The position numbers were made by a program, and so were the translations under genes. The notes beneath the pieces are model-generated. The model ran no database searches and was not told the origin of the DNA. It saw only the letters and a list, made by a program, of their open reading frames with translations. DNA of 64,000 bases from CAZBNB01 sp964493245 (GTDB lineage: Bacteria > Pseudomonadota > Gammaproteobacteria > Legionellales > Legionellaceae): NCBI GenBank assembly GCA_964493245.1, contig CAZBNB010000002.1:85758-149757 (forward strand), given 5' to 3'. Below, in pieces: positions 1 through 9,497 of the stretch (the stretch's first letter is position 1; each line of letters opens with the position of its first letter).

Positions 1-226
1 TGCCTGCCACGAAACAGGTAAATCAGGTGCTCCGGTGACAGGTGATAAGGCTGTTTGGCAGCCGCTGATCGCACAAAATATGGATGTGTTGATTCAAAAT
101 ACATTGCATGGCGCGGGCCACCCAAAACAAGGTGGATGCGAGCAGTGCACAACGGGGGAAGTGATTGACGCAGTTAAATACATGGTTAATCAGTCTAAAA
201 CAGGTGGAGATTATTCGTTGTGGTAA
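1..226 (+). CDS. Cytochrome c5-family protein, C-terminal part (cut by window edge)
   Basis: The reading frame is open from base 2 and ends at 226. It begins inside a heme-binding CxxCH motif (A-C-H is visible) and carries the GGCxxC cysteine pair that cytochrome c5 proteins have near their C-terminus, followed by an amphipathic helix with AVKYM. This is a small periplasmic or membrane-attached electron carrier. Its position directly before a cytochrome oxidase operon fits a role in electron delivery to that oxidase, which is inference. The N-terminus, any signal peptide and the first heme cysteine lie outside the window. Confidence 0.75.
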   Translation, partial: ACHETGKSGAPVTGDKAVWQPLIAQNMDVLIQNTLHGAGHPKQGGCEQCTTGEVIDAVKYMVNQSKTGGDYSLW

Positions 227-258
227 GCCTGAAAATATTTAAGAAAATGGGGATAGGC

Positions 259-1473
259 ATGTTAAAGCGGTTTTATGTCAAAAAAGGTCTCGGTGTTTTG
301 ATCAGCATGTTATGTTTATGTGGCGGCCTCTCCACGGCTTTTGCTACAGATGCATGGCAATTAAATATGCCGCGTGGTGTCACACCGTTAAGCCATGATA
401 TGTATGATTTACATATGGTTGCCATGTTAATTTGTGCGATTATTGGCGTCGTTGTTTTTGGCGTCATGATTTATTCACTGATTTTTCATCGTAAATCAAG
501 AGGATACAAGGCAGACGATTTTCATGAGCATTATGTGCTTGAAGTGATATGGTCTATCATTCCATTTTTAATTTTAGTGGCGTTGGCGATTCCAGCAACC
601 AAAGTATTAATGCGTATGGATGATACTGAAAATGCAGATGTCACTATCAAAGTGGTTGGCTATCAATGGAAATGGCAATACCAATACTTGGATCAAGGGA
701 TTAGTTTTTACAGTGTTTTAGCAACGCCCTACGAACAAATTCAGAATAAACAGCCGAAAGGTGAGTGGTATTTATTAGAGGTTGATAAACCATTGGTTCT
801 ACCTATCAATAAGAAAATTCGCTTTTTAGTAACAGCCAATGATGTCGTGCATTCATGGTGGGTTCCAGATTTAGGCATCAAACGAGATGCTATCCCAGGC
901 TTTATGCATGAGGCATGGGCACGTATAGAAAAACCTGGTATTTATCGCGGACAATGTACAGAGCTCTGTGGTATTTACCATGGTTTTATGCCGATTGTTG
1001 TCAAAGCAGTGACACAAAAAGAATTTGCAGCGTGGGTTGCCAGTCAACCTAAAGTCAATGCATCAGGTAGCAATATTGAGACCCTATCATCTCCGCAGCC
1101 TGATTTGAGCCGTGCTGAGTTAATGCGGATTGGTAAGCAAAAATACGATATCGTGTGTGCACCGTGTCACCAAGAAAATGGTCGTGGTTTACCGCCAATG
1201 TTTCCGGCATTAAAAGGCAGCTCGGTCGCCGTTGGTAAACCGATTTCAAGACATATTAGTATGATTTTGAACGGCGTATCAGGCACAGCGATGCAAGGGT
1301 ATGCCGAGCAGTTAACGGATACTGAAGTCGCAGCGATTGTAACCTATGAGCGTAATGCTTGGGAAAATAATACCGACGATGAAGTTCAGCCCAAGGATGT
1401 GGCCAAAATAAGAAGAGGGTCTTCGCAGCAGCCAATAATCGTTCAAAAAGCTCAAGCAGGAGGTTTGCAATGA
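259..1473 (+). CDS. coxB: Cytochrome c oxidase subunit II with fused C-terminal cytochrome c domain
   Basis: Subunit II of an aa3-type oxidase; it takes electrons from cytochrome c through the CuA centre. The product (about 404 aa) has a signal peptide, two membrane segments (about residues 51-76 and 93-117), and a periplasmic cupredoxin domain with CuA ligands in VVHSWW and CTELCGIYHGFM (Cys233, Cys237, His241). A C-terminal class I cytochrome c domain with heme motif CAPCH (300-304) follows; this fusion is the caa3-like form. The frame extends upstream to a GTG at 220, but ATG 259 follows a purine-rich GGGGATAGG and gives a proper signal peptide; ATG 247 is an alternative. The stop overlaps ctaD by four bases. 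Confidence 0.95.
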   Translation: MLKRFYVKKGLGVLISMLCLCGGLSTAFATDAWQLNMPRGVTPLSHDMYDLHMVAMLICAIIGVVVFGVMIYSLIFHRKSRGYKADDFHEHYVLEVIWSIIPFLILVALAIPATKVLMRMDDTENADVTIKVVGYQWKWQYQYLDQGISFYSVLATPYEQIQNKQPKGEWYLLEVDKPLVLPINKKIRFLVTANDVVHSWWVPDLGIKRDAIPGFMHEAWARIEKPGIYRGQCTELCGIYHGFMPIVVKAVTQKEFAAWVASQPKVNASGSNIETLSSPQPDLSRAELMRIGKQKYDIVCAPCHQENGRGLPPMFPALKGSSVAVGKPISRHISMILNGVSGTAMQGYAEQLTDTEVAAIVTYERNAWENNTDDEVQPKDVAKIRRGSSQQPIIVQKAQAGGLQ

Positions 1474-3071
1474 GTCAATACAGCATACATGATGCACATG
1501 ATGATCATGGCGCACATCAAGGCCCGGGGTTTTGGGGATTTGTTAAGCGCTGGGTTTTTACAACCAATCATAAAGATATCGGAACCTTATATCTTTGGCT
1601 GGCAATGATAAGCTTTTTTGTCGCGGGTGCGATGGCATTGGTGATCCGTGCGGAACTGGCTGTTCCTGGTCATCGTTTTGTTGATCCGAATTTCTTTAAT
1701 CAAATGACGACCTTACATGGGCTCATTATGTTATTTGGTGTCGTTATGCCGGCGTTTACCGGCATGGCGAATTGGCAAATTCCCATGATGATTGGCGCAC
1801 CGGATATGGCATTGCCCAGGTTAAATAATTGGAGCTTTTGGATATTACCTTTTGCGTTTACGCTCTTAGGTTCAACCTTGTTCCACAGCGGTGGTGGACC
1901 TAACTTTGGATGGACCATGTATGCGCCATTGTCGACTAAATTTGCGCCTCCCAGTACCGATTTTATGATTTTTTCCGTACATATGATGGGATTGTCCTCC
2001 ATTATGGGATCGATCAACATTATTGCGACTATCTTAAATTTACGCGCACCCGGCATGACCTTTATGAAAATGCCTTTGTTCGTATGGACTTGGTTGGTAA
2101 CCGCGTTTTTATTGATAGCGATTATGCCTGTTCTGGCTGGTGCCGTGACAATGATGCTTACCGATAGACATTTTGGTACCAGCTTTTTTGAAGCATCTGG
2201 TGGCGGAGACCCGGTATTATTCCAGCATATTTTCTGGTTCTTTGGGCACCCTGAAGTGTATGTTTTGGTATTACCTGCTTTTGGTGTTATCTCTGAAATT
2301 ATTCCTACTTTTAGCCGTAAAAAATTGTTTGGTTATACTTTCATGGTTTACGCGATTGCTTGCATTGCACTCTTATCGTTTGTCGTTTGGGTACATCACA
2401 TGTTTACAACCGGTGTACCGCTGGGTGCAGAGCTATTTTTTATGTATACCACGATGCTGATTGCCGTGCCGACTGGGGTGAAGGTATTTAACTGGGTTGC
2501 TACCATGTTTAAAGGTTCTCTCACCTTTGAAACGCCGATGTTGTTTGCCATTGCTTTTGTCTTTTTATTCACGATTGGTGGTTTTACAGGCCTGATGTTA
2601 GCTCTGGTTCCGGCCGATTTTCAATATCAAGACACCTACTTTGTGGTTGGCCACTTCCATTATGTTCTGGTGCCAGGAGTGATCTTTGCCCTGTTTGCTG
2701 CGACCTATTATTGGTTGCCTAAATGGACAGGTCGTATGTATAACGAATGTTTAGGGAAATGGCATTTTTGGTTATCAGTGATTTCTGTGAATGTGGTGTT
2801 TTTCCCCATGCACTTCCTAGGTCTTGCTGGTATGCCACGGCGTATTCCTGATTATGCATTGCAATTTGCTAACTTTAATTTGATTACTTCCATTGGGGCC
2901 TTTGTGTTTGGGTTTTCACAGTTAATCTTTTTGATTAACGTTATCCGTACGGCAGCTGGTCATGGAGAAAAGGTAGATGGACGTGTTTGGGAAGGCTCAC
3001 ATGGCTTAGAGTGGACACTGTCATCGCCACCACCTTATCACAGTTTTACCGAGCCACCCGTGGTTGAATAA
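1470..3071 (+). CDS. ctaD: Cytochrome c oxidase subunit I
   Basis: Catalytic heme-copper subunit that reduces oxygen to water and pumps protons. The product has 533 aa with about 12 membrane helices. Diagnostic motifs are visible: GHPEVYVLVLP (CuB histidine and cross-linked tyrosine, near residue 260), WVHHMFTTG (two further CuB histidines, near 308) and VGHFHYVL (heme a and a3 ligands, near 392). The ATG overlaps the coxB stop (ATGA), which implies translational coupling. Length and motifs match the A-type proteobacterial family, so an intact enzyme is expected. Confidence 0.97.
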   Translation: MSQYSIHDAHDDHGAHQGPGFWGFVKRWVFTTNHKDIGTLYLWLAMISFFVAGAMALVIRAELAVPGHRFVDPNFFNQMTTLHGLIMLFGVVMPAFTGMANWQIPMMIGAPDMALPRLNNWSFWILPFAFTLLGSTLFHSGGGPNFGWTMYAPLSTKFAPPSTDFMIFSVHMMGLSSIMGSINIIATILNLRAPGMTFMKMPLFVWTWLVTAFLLIAIMPVLAGAVTMMLTDRHFGTSFFEASGGGDPVLFQHIFWFFGHPEVYVLVLPAFGVISEIIPTFSRKKLFGYTFMVYAIACIALLSFVVWVHHMFTTGVPLGAELFFMYTTMLIAVPTGVKVFNWVATMFKGSLTFETPMLFAIAFVFLFTIGGFTGLMLALVPADFQYQDTYFVVGHFHYVLVPGVIFALFAATYYWLPKWTGRMYNECLGKWHFWLSVISVNVVFFPMHFLGLAGMPRRIPDYALQFANFNLITSIGAFVFGFSQLIFLINVIRTAAGHGEKVDGRVWEGSHGLEWTLSSPPPYHSFTEPPVVE

Positions 3072-3079
3072 AGGTTGTC

Positions 3080-3649
3080 ATGCCGTCGAGAAACTTAAAA
3101 TGGGTGCGTACGCTGTTTATTATTGCCATTGCAATGTTCGGGTTTGGTTTTGCATTGGTTCCGATTTACAACAGCTTATGTAAAGCACTGAGTATTAACG
3201 GCAAAGTTGTACAGACAAAAGAATCTTATGTTGCCAATGCGGCTCATATCGATAAGAAAAGAGAAATTCTTGTGCAGTTCGTTGCTACGAATAACAGTGG
3301 TGTGCCTTGGTTGTTTTATCCTAAGGTGCACCAGGTGACAGTGCATCCCGGTGAAATTGCGAAACTGGCTTTTTATGCAGAAAATAAGACCGATAAGCGT
3401 ATGATAGTACAGGCGATCCCCAGTGTAACGCCTGGTATCGCAGCAAAATACATTAAGAAAACCGAATGTTTTTGTTTTACGCGACAAGTACTCAATGGTC
3501 ATGAAGCAATGGATATGCCATTGCTGTTTCATTTGGATAAAGATTTGCCAAGCAAAATTAAAACCATTACCTTGGCTTACACTTTGTTTGACGTGAGCAA
3601 TAGAGGTGATAGCTTAGCGACCGTGAATACAGGTTCTGAACGAAATTAA
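3080..3649 (+). CDS. ctaG: Cytochrome c oxidase assembly protein CtaG/Cox11
   Basis: Membrane-anchored copper chaperone that inserts CuB into subunit I. The 189-aa product has one N-terminal membrane helix (about residues 9-28) and a periplasmic immunoglobulin-like domain with the copper-binding C-x-C motif in TECFCF near residue 130, and the FYAENKT-type strand typical of Cox11. It starts eight bases after ctaD and is followed after 54 bases by ctaE, the usual order in proteobacterial cox operons. Confidence 0.93.
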   Translation: MPSRNLKWVRTLFIIAIAMFGFGFALVPIYNSLCKALSINGKVVQTKESYVANAAHIDKKREILVQFVATNNSGVPWLFYPKVHQVTVHPGEIAKLAFYAENKTDKRMIVQAIPSVTPGIAAKYIKKTECFCFTRQVLNGHEAMDMPLLFHLDKDLPSKIKTITLAYTLFDVSNRGDSLATVNTGSERN

Positions 3650-3703
3650 AGACTAGTATGTTTTGCATGATGATGTGCATAACAAAATGAATGAGGAGTA
3701 TAT

Positions 3704-4573
3704 ATGGGAGCACAAGGTGCCTATTTTATCCCCAAGCCAAGTCATTGGCCACTCGTGGGTTCATTAGGTTTATTTACGACATTGGTGGGGGCTGCGTCTT
3801 GGATACATGCTGACTGGTATGGTCCTTATATTTTCACCGTCGGTTTTTGTGTTTTAATTTTCATGTTATTTGGTTGGTTTGGCCAGGTGATATATGAAAA
3901 TCAAAAGGGCATCTACAATCTTCAAGTCGATCGCTCCTTTCGTTGGGGTATGTGTTGGTTTATTTTTTCGGAAGTCTGTTTTTTCGGCGCTTTTTTCGGG
4001 GCGCTATTTGCCGCGCGTTATGTGATTGTGCCGCAATTAGGTGGCGACATTCGTCCGATTACACATTTGACATTATGGCCTGACTTTAAAGCAACTTGGC
4101 CGTTGTTAGTGAACCCCGGAAATCATGCGTTTGTTGGTGCAAAAGAAGCAATGGGTGCGTGGGGATTCGCTGCAGTGAATACGCTGATTTTATTAACATC
4201 CGGTGCGACAGTGACCTGGGCACACTGGGCTCTTAAGCTGAATAAGCGCCGTCAATTAATTGCTGGGTTATTTTTAACGATTGTTTTGGGTGTCATCTTT
4301 TTGATATTTCAGGCTCACGAATATTATGATGCTTACACTGAAATGAATTTAACGTTGGATGCGGGCATTTACGGTACAACATTTTTCATGTTAACCGGGT
4401 TCCATGGGTTACACGTTACCATTGGAACCATTATGCTGATTGTGATCTTCCTACGTTCTTGTTACGGGCATTTCACACCCGAGCGGCATTTCGCTTTTGA
4501 AGCGGTTGCTTGGTATTGGCACTTTGTGGATGTGGTGTGGTTGTTTCTATTTATCTTTGTTTATTGGTTATAA
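3704..4573 (+). CDS. ctaE: Cytochrome c oxidase subunit III
   Basis: Non-catalytic core subunit III that stabilises the oxidase. The 289-aa product has seven predicted membrane helices and family motifs such as WFIFSEVCFF, TGFHGLHVTIG and AVAWYWHFVDVVW at the C-terminus. A strong ribosome-binding site (GAGGAG) precedes the ATG. It closes the oxidase operon: SURF1, heme A synthase and ctaB, which often follow in relatives, are absent here and must lie elsewhere if present. Confidence 0.96.
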   Translation: MGAQGAYFIPKPSHWPLVGSLGLFTTLVGAASWIHADWYGPYIFTVGFCVLIFMLFGWFGQVIYENQKGIYNLQVDRSFRWGMCWFIFSEVCFFGAFFGALFAARYVIVPQLGGDIRPITHLTLWPDFKATWPLLVNPGNHAFVGAKEAMGAWGFAAVNTLILLTSGATVTWAHWALKLNKRRQLIAGLFLTIVLGVIFLIFQAHEYYDAYTEMNLTLDAGIYGTTFFMLTGFHGLHVTIGTIMLIVIFLRSCYGHFTPERHFAFEAVAWYWHFVDVVWLFLFIFVYWL

Positions 4574-4614
4574 CGTGTTAAAATATAGACAATTTTGTTT
4601 TTTATGAGGTCTTA

Positions 4615-5514
4615 ATGGTTAAGAACTTGTTGACTGCAGCGATTGTCTTGTTGACACTTATCTGCGCCGGCGCAATGTTTTATCAACTCAAACGCCAGCC
4701 ACGTGAGTCTTTATCGTTTAGTGATTATTTTCGTTTGGCCGGCAGTGGTGTCATCGCTTTTATTGCGGACACTATCGGCCTTGGTAGTTTTGCAGTTAAT
4801 ATTACATTAGCCAAATTGTTGGGAACGTTTCGTGATGAAGAGTTGCCAGCGATGAATAATGGTGCGCAAGTTATCCCTGGCGCCCTGGAATCTTTCTTTT
4901 TTATGCAGTTCGTTGAGGTCGATCTGACCACATTGGTCACTTTGGTTCTTGGGACATGTATTGGTGGTGTATTGGGCGGCGGTATTATCAGTCGCTTAAA
5001 AAAGCAGGGCATTCGTTTTGCAATGATGTTTTGTTTTTCAGTGATCATCTTTTTATTGGTATGTAAGCAGTTTCATTTATTGCCGGTGGGGGGAACCGCG
5101 ATCGCCCTACACAGTTGGAAGCTCGGGCTTGGTTTTGTGGGGATGATCGTCTGTGGTGCTTTAACGTCTGCGGGCGTTGGATTGTTTGCCATGGTCCAAG
5201 GTGTTTTATTTCTCCTCAATGTATCGCCCATCGTTGCTTTTCCAATTATGATGACAGCGGGCGCCATGCAGCAGCCACTGACAACACTGATGTTTTTGCA
5301 ACAAGGGAAAATTCCTTTAAAGCGGACGTTGGTGCTTAGTTTGGGCGGATGTTTGGGTGTTGCGATTATTTTACCCGTTTTTAAATACATGACGGTGAGT
5401 TGGTTACATTCGTTGTTATTGATGATTTTATGTTACAACTTAATTGCTATTAGTCGCGCGTTCTTCCAATCTCGGGTTGAAAAACGTACGATCATTGCGA
5501 ATGAGGCTGTTTAA
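4615..5514 (+). CDS. TSUP (TauE/SafE) family membrane permease
   Basis: Integral membrane protein of 299 aa with seven to eight hydrophobic segments, arranged as two related halves. It shares the conserved stretch ADTIGLGSFAVN with DEELPAMNNGAQVIPGA and VDLTTLVTLVLG seen in TSUP permeases found beside oxidase genes. The family exports sulfite, sulfonates or other small organosulfur anions; the substrate here cannot be read from sequence. It follows ctaE by 41 bases on the same strand and could be co-transcribed with the oxidase genes. Confidence 0.75.
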   Translation: MVKNLLTAAIVLLTLICAGAMFYQLKRQPRESLSFSDYFRLAGSGVIAFIADTIGLGSFAVNITLAKLLGTFRDEELPAMNNGAQVIPGALESFFFMQFVEVDLTTLVTLVLGTCIGGVLGGGIISRLKKQGIRFAMMFCFSVIIFLLVCKQFHLLPVGGTAIALHSWKLGLGFVGMIVCGALTSAGVGLFAMVQGVLFLLNVSPIVAFPIMMTAGAMQQPLTTLMFLQQGKIPLKRTLVLSLGGCLGVAIILPVFKYMTVSWLHSLLLMILCYNLIAISRAFFQSRVEKRTIIANEAV

Positions 5515-5517
5515 TTC

Positions 5518-5787
5518 ATGGAAGAAGAAATATTCGTTATCAGTAAGTCAGCGCGTAAGCGTGAAGCGGAGGCATTACAAGCATTAGGTGTACAGCTGGT
5601 TCGGTTGCGAATAGACCAATTACAACAATTGCCGTTGACTGATGCATTACACACCGCACTGTTAGAAGCTAAAAGATTAAAAAGCCATGGCGCCATCCGG
5701 CGTCAAGCACAACTCATTGGTAAATTGATGCGAGGCGCCGATCACGAGGCGATTCGTCATGCTTATCATCTACTCAGCCGTAAATAG
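5518..5787 (+). CDS. darP: DarP/YjgA family ribosome-associated protein, half length
   Basis: The 89-aa product matches the N-terminal half of DarP (YjgA), a factor of late 50S ribosomal subunit assembly. The core pattern SKSxxKREAEALQxLG, then QLxxLPL and RRQAQLIGKLMR, aligns with the E. coli protein (183 aa). The C-terminal helical half is missing: a TAG follows LLSRK and rlmKL begins seven bases later. It starts three bases after the TSUP stop. It may be a shortened functional form or a truncated gene. The neighbour rlmKL, a 23S rRNA methyltransferase, fits a ribosome-assembly context. Confidence 0.75.
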   Translation: MEEEIFVISKSARKREAEALQALGVQLVRLRIDQLQQLPLTDALHTALLEAKRLKSHGAIRRQAQLIGKLMRGADHEAIRHAYHLLSRK

Positions 5788-5794
5788 GTAGCGC

Positions 5795-7939
5795 ATGTTA
5801 TATTCCATACTGGTTAGCTGTCCTAGAGGACTCGAATATCTTTTACAAGAAGAACTGGATATCTTGGGCCTACAGGATAGTCGCGTTAATCCTCAAGGTG
5901 TTTTTGGCGCCGCTTCTTTAGAAATACTTTATCATATTGCGTTATGGTCACGATTAGCGAACCGCGTGCAAATTATTTTGTGTACGGGCCCCGCTTCTTC
6001 AGCGAAAGATATTTACGCGCTTTGCCATGCATACCCTTGGCCAAATGAATTTGCAGTGGAATCCAGCGTTGCCATTTCTTTCCACGGAACCTCTTTAGAG
6101 ATTCGCAACGAAATGTTTGGTGCACAAGTCATGAAAGATGCCATCATGGATGCTTTTCGTGAGCAGGTTGGTGTTCGACCTGATATTGAGCGTCAATCTC
6201 CTGATGTGAGAATTCAAGCTTATTTAAAAAAGGGTAGCTTGACGGTGTGTTTAGATTTTACCGGCTATAGTTTACATCAGCGTGGTTATCGTCTTGATAA
6301 AGGTTTGGCTCCTTTAAAAGAAAATGTTGCTGCAGCCATACTGATAAGAGCAAAATGGCCGGAGATTGCCTCACAAGGTGGTTGGCTACATGATCCTTGT
6401 TGCGGTTCCGGTACGTTGGTAATCGAAGCCTTGATGATGGCCGCGGATATGGCTCCTGGTTTATTGCGCCAAGATCAAGCATTTGTGCATTGGAAACACC
6501 ATGATGAAGCCTTATGGCAACAACAACGCCAGCTCGCGGCTGCGCGCCAAAAACCCATTTCAGCGCGTTTTAAAGGTTCTGATATTGATAAAAGAGCGAT
6601 TATTGCCGCAAGAGAGAATGCGAAACGTGCCGGTGTTGCCGATTGGATTGAGTGGCGCGTTTCAACCTTAACGGAATCAGTCGCGCCTATTGATTCATAC
6701 GGATTGGTGGTTTGTAACCCACCTTACGGGGAAAGGTTAGCCGATTTCCAAGCATTGATTCCTGTCTATCAATCTTTAGGACAAACTTTGCATCATCACT
6801 ATACCGGCTGGTCTGCAGCGGTCATTACAGAAAGTCCTGAGTTGGCAAAAGCGTTGGGGTTACGTGCCGCAAAGCAATACCGTTTGTACAACGGCGCATT
6901 AGATTGCAAGTTGTATTGTTTTCAGTTGGATGACACCAATCAATTTCGTCTGACAGATCCCAATAAGCCGTCAATACCAGAAGCATCACCTGAAGCAATG
7001 ATGTTTGCGAATCGCTTGAAAAAAAATCTGGTGCATTTACAAAAATGGGCGAAGCGAGAGCAAATCAGTTGTTATCGTATTTATGATGCGGATATTCCTG
7101 AATATGCTTTTGCTGTTGATCGTTATCAAGATCACATTGTTTTACAAGAATACGCCCCTCCCGCGACGATTCCTGAGGCGACTGCCGCTATCCGTCGACA
7201 AGATGTTATGCAAGAAATCCGCCGTGTACTCGATGTTCCGCTGAACCACATTGTTTTTAAACGTCGTCAGCAACAAAAAGGACTATCACAGTATGAAAAA
7301 ATGGACAAAACAAATCAACACATGATTGTTGACGAAGGTTTTGTCAAACTGGAAGTAAATTTGCACGATTATTTAGATACCGGTCTTTTTCTAGATCATC
7401 GGCCGTTACGACGATACTTTGGAACGTTACCTGCGAATACTCGATTTTTAAATTGTTTTTGTTATACGGCTACAGCCAGTGTCCATGCGGCAAAGGCGGG
7501 TGCTTTAACGACGAATATTGATTTATCGAATACGTATTTAGAATGGGCAAAAAGAAACTTTGCGCACAATCAATTGAATCTCAATCGTCATCAGTTTATC
7601 CAAATCGATTGCTTAAGTTGGCTACAACAAACAAAAGATAAATTTGATGTGATTTTCCTTGATCCGCCCAGTTTTTCAAATTCAAAACGGATGGGGCAAA
7701 CGATGTCAGTGCAACGTGATCACGAAACCTTGATTAATCTGGCTGCTTCACGTTTAAATCCCGGTGGTATTTTGTATTTTTCGACGAACTTGCGTAAGTT
7801 TAAATTATCACCGGAAATTGTCCGATGCTATGATGTGGTGAATATGAGTGAATCAACCATTGATGTTGATTTTAAACGTAATCACCGCATTCATCATTGT
7901 TTTAAAATCATGGCTATGCCCCACCACGTATCTGCTTAA
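5795..7939 (+). CDS. rlmKL: 23S rRNA (guanine2445-N2)/(guanine2069-N7) methyltransferase RlmKL
   Basis: Bifunctional rRNA methyltransferase modifying G2445 and G2069 of 23S rRNA. The 714-aa product has an N-terminal THUMP domain (about residues 45-155), a first Rossmann methyltransferase domain with DPCCGSGTL and catalytic NPPYGERL, and a second (RlmK) domain with FLNCFCYTATASVHAAKAGA and DPPSFSNSKRM. The fusion and length match the gammaproteobacterial enzyme. It overlaps the 3' end of the convergent methyltransferase gene by 26 bases. Confidence 0.95.
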   Translation: MLYSILVSCPRGLEYLLQEELDILGLQDSRVNPQGVFGAASLEILYHIALWSRLANRVQIILCTGPASSAKDIYALCHAYPWPNEFAVESSVAISFHGTSLEIRNEMFGAQVMKDAIMDAFREQVGVRPDIERQSPDVRIQAYLKKGSLTVCLDFTGYSLHQRGYRLDKGLAPLKENVAAAILIRAKWPEIASQGGWLHDPCCGSGTLVIEALMMAADMAPGLLRQDQAFVHWKHHDEALWQQQRQLAAARQKPISARFKGSDIDKRAIIAARENAKRAGVADWIEWRVSTLTESVAPIDSYGLVVCNPPYGERLADFQALIPVYQSLGQTLHHHYTGWSAAVITESPELAKALGLRAAKQYRLYNGALDCKLYCFQLDDTNQFRLTDPNKPSIPEASPEAMMFANRLKKNLVHLQKWAKREQISCYRIYDADIPEYAFAVDRYQDHIVLQEYAPPATIPEATAAIRRQDVMQEIRRVLDVPLNHIVFKRRQQQKGLSQYEKMDKTNQHMIVDEGFVKLEVNLHDYLDTGLFLDHRPLRRYFGTLPANTRFLNCFCYTATASVHAAKAGALTTNIDLSNTYLEWAKRNFAHNQLNLNRHQFIQIDCLSWLQQTKDKFDVIFLDPPSFSNSKRMGQTMSVQRDHETLINLAASRLNPGGILYFSTNLRKFKLSPEIVRCYDVVNMSESTIDVDFKRNHRIHHCFKIMAMPHHVSA

Positions 7940-8774
7940 GTAAGCGACGGCACCAGGAGCGTTTTCTACACCATTGTTTGATGCGCGAAGATAAGCGAAT
8001 TTCATGGTGAATCAGATCACGCATCGCCAAGTGGTTAGAGACATGATATGCGTGTGCTAACTCATCTAGGGAAACACCATATGTTTGAGAAAAAAGGGCA
8101 TCTATTTTCGAGGTGTTTAATGTGTCCGTTGCTTTTTGTGCAACGATGGCGTAATCGCTGCTGACGCCGAGTAAAACATCTGCCAGTGTTATGCTTGGTT
8201 GATGTGCCTGAATGGTTTCTTGTAAGCGTAATATTTTAATTTTATTAAAACCACAATACTCGGTTAAAAAAGCCAGCAACGGCGCAGGAATAGGGCGTTG
8301 ATGCGTTGGATCTAAATAAAATTGGCTGCTGCCAACCATTAAATTTTCTGAATTGGGTGTTTCAAGAATTAGTAATCCGCCTGGTTTTAGAACACGTAAT
8401 GCCTCTTTGACTAACAGCATCAGTTTTTCAAACGGGATATGCTCCACAAAGTGGAATGCTGAAATAAGGGCTTGGCTAGCATCCGGTAATGTTTGTAAGT
8501 AAGTCATGGCATCTTGACAGATGACATTCAGTCCACGAGTTCGTGCTTCATCCAGCATGGCGTCATTGTTGTCGATACCAATGGCCTGCATCCCTGATTC
8601 AACGAGTAGACTTAGCCATTCTCCGCGCCCACTGCCGAGATCAATGGCTTGAGCTTGTGGGTATATTTCTAATAGAGCCGCTATAAACGGTAAATAAACA
8701 CGCAAGCGCTCAGTAATTAATTCGCATGAACCGCGGAAACGATCTTCAAACGCGCGATAAAATTGAGTATCCAT
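7914..8774 (-). CDS. SAM-dependent methyltransferase (class I, methyltransf_11-like)
   Basis: The 286-aa product contains a class I SAM-binding fold: motif I AIDLGSGRGEW near residue 44, an acidic motif in GIDNND, then the post-I region ISAFHFVEHIPFE and LKPGGLLILETPN. An FxxRFRGS element lies near the N-terminus and a basic C-terminal helix follows the domain. Similar proteins act on sugars, lipids or small molecules; the substrate is not recognisable. It lies 12 bases downstream of the thiamine pyrophosphokinase gene, so the two probably form an operon, and it converges on rlmKL. Confidence 0.8.
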   Translation of the reverse strand: MDTQFYRAFEDRFRGSCELITERLRVYLPFIAALLEIYPQAQAIDLGSGRGEWLSLLVESGMQAIGIDNNDAMLDEARTRGLNVICQDAMTYLQTLPDASQALISAFHFVEHIPFEKLMLLVKEALRVLKPGGLLILETPNSENLMVGSSQFYLDPTHQRPIPAPLLAFLTEYCGFNKIKILRLQETIQAHQPSITLADVLLGVSSDYAIVAQKATDTLNTSKIDALFSQTYGVSLDELAHAYHVSNHLAMRDLIHHEIRLSSRIKQWCRKRSWCRRLLKQIRGGA

Positions 8775-8786
8775 AAAGAGAGTTTA

Positions 8787-9461
8787 TCAGGGAAGAAAAT
8801 CGCATTGTAACGGCATAATGAGTAATGCGCCACCCTTGACATGAATCGTGGCAGATTTTCCTTGTAAGCGGTTACAAACACTGTAAGGTAAGTCGTGACA
8901 GGGATACAACAAGCCATCAGTAGAGCAAAGACCCTGATTGACTGCGACGAATCCACAATAATCACCCGAATGGCCATAAAATGTAATGGATTCGTTTTCA
9001 ACATAACGCAATGTTTGGTGTGTTGTATGCACCCAAATGGGGCGTTGACGGCGATATGCTGTGCGGAGCGCGATTTTCATTCCTTCATGCAGGTCCTCAC
9101 GGCCACCTGCCGCACAAAGCAACGTAATCTGTGTTGCACCGTGTTTATCGCAGTATGCAATACCTTTTTCAAGATCGGTTAAGTTTTGATCGGCTGCCGG
9201 AACAATTAAAACGTGGTGGTTACCTTGATAAGGTTCATCTTGCAAACTGAGCTTGTGAAAGGTATTTTTAATACCCCAATATGTTTGACTGCAGGCATCG
9301 ATAGAATCAAAATCCCCTAAAATCACATGGGGTGTAATGGATAGCTTGCGTAATTGATTGGCTGCGCCATCTAAGGCGATGATGTGTCGATTTTGAATCA
9401 CGGATTGAATCCGTGATTTATCTAAAAAAGGGCCATCTGCGATAATGACATACTCAGACAT
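8787..9461 (-). CDS. Thiamine pyrophosphokinase
   Basis: Enzyme that converts thiamine plus ATP to thiamine diphosphate. The 224-aa product shows the family motifs IALDGAANQL, ILGDFDSI (metal/ATP site), LTDLEKG and a C-terminal domain with TDGLLYP. The frame extends to a TTG at 9473, but the ATG at 9461 follows a GGTG ribosome-binding element and matches the usual N-terminus. It precedes the methyltransferase gene and follows the thioredoxin gene after about 36 bases on the same strand. Confidence 0.85.
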   Translation of the reverse strand: MSEYVIIADGPFLDKSRIQSVIQNRHIIALDGAANQLRKLSITPHVILGDFDSIDACSQTYWGIKNTFHKLSLQDEPYQGNHHVLIVPAADQNLTDLEKGIAYCDKHGATQITLLCAAGGREDLHEGMKIALRTAYRRQRPIWVHTTHQTLRYVENESITFYGHSGDYCGFVAVNQGLCSTDGLLYPCHDLPYSVCNRLQGKSATIHVKGGALLIMPLQCDFLP

Positions 9462-9497
9462 GTCGTTCACCAAGACACAATGGCCCCTTGCAAATAT

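Noticed and set aside
1700..2056. Open frame opposite ctaD on the minus strand
   Set aside because: It is a shadow of a strongly conserved gene, with no recognisable product.
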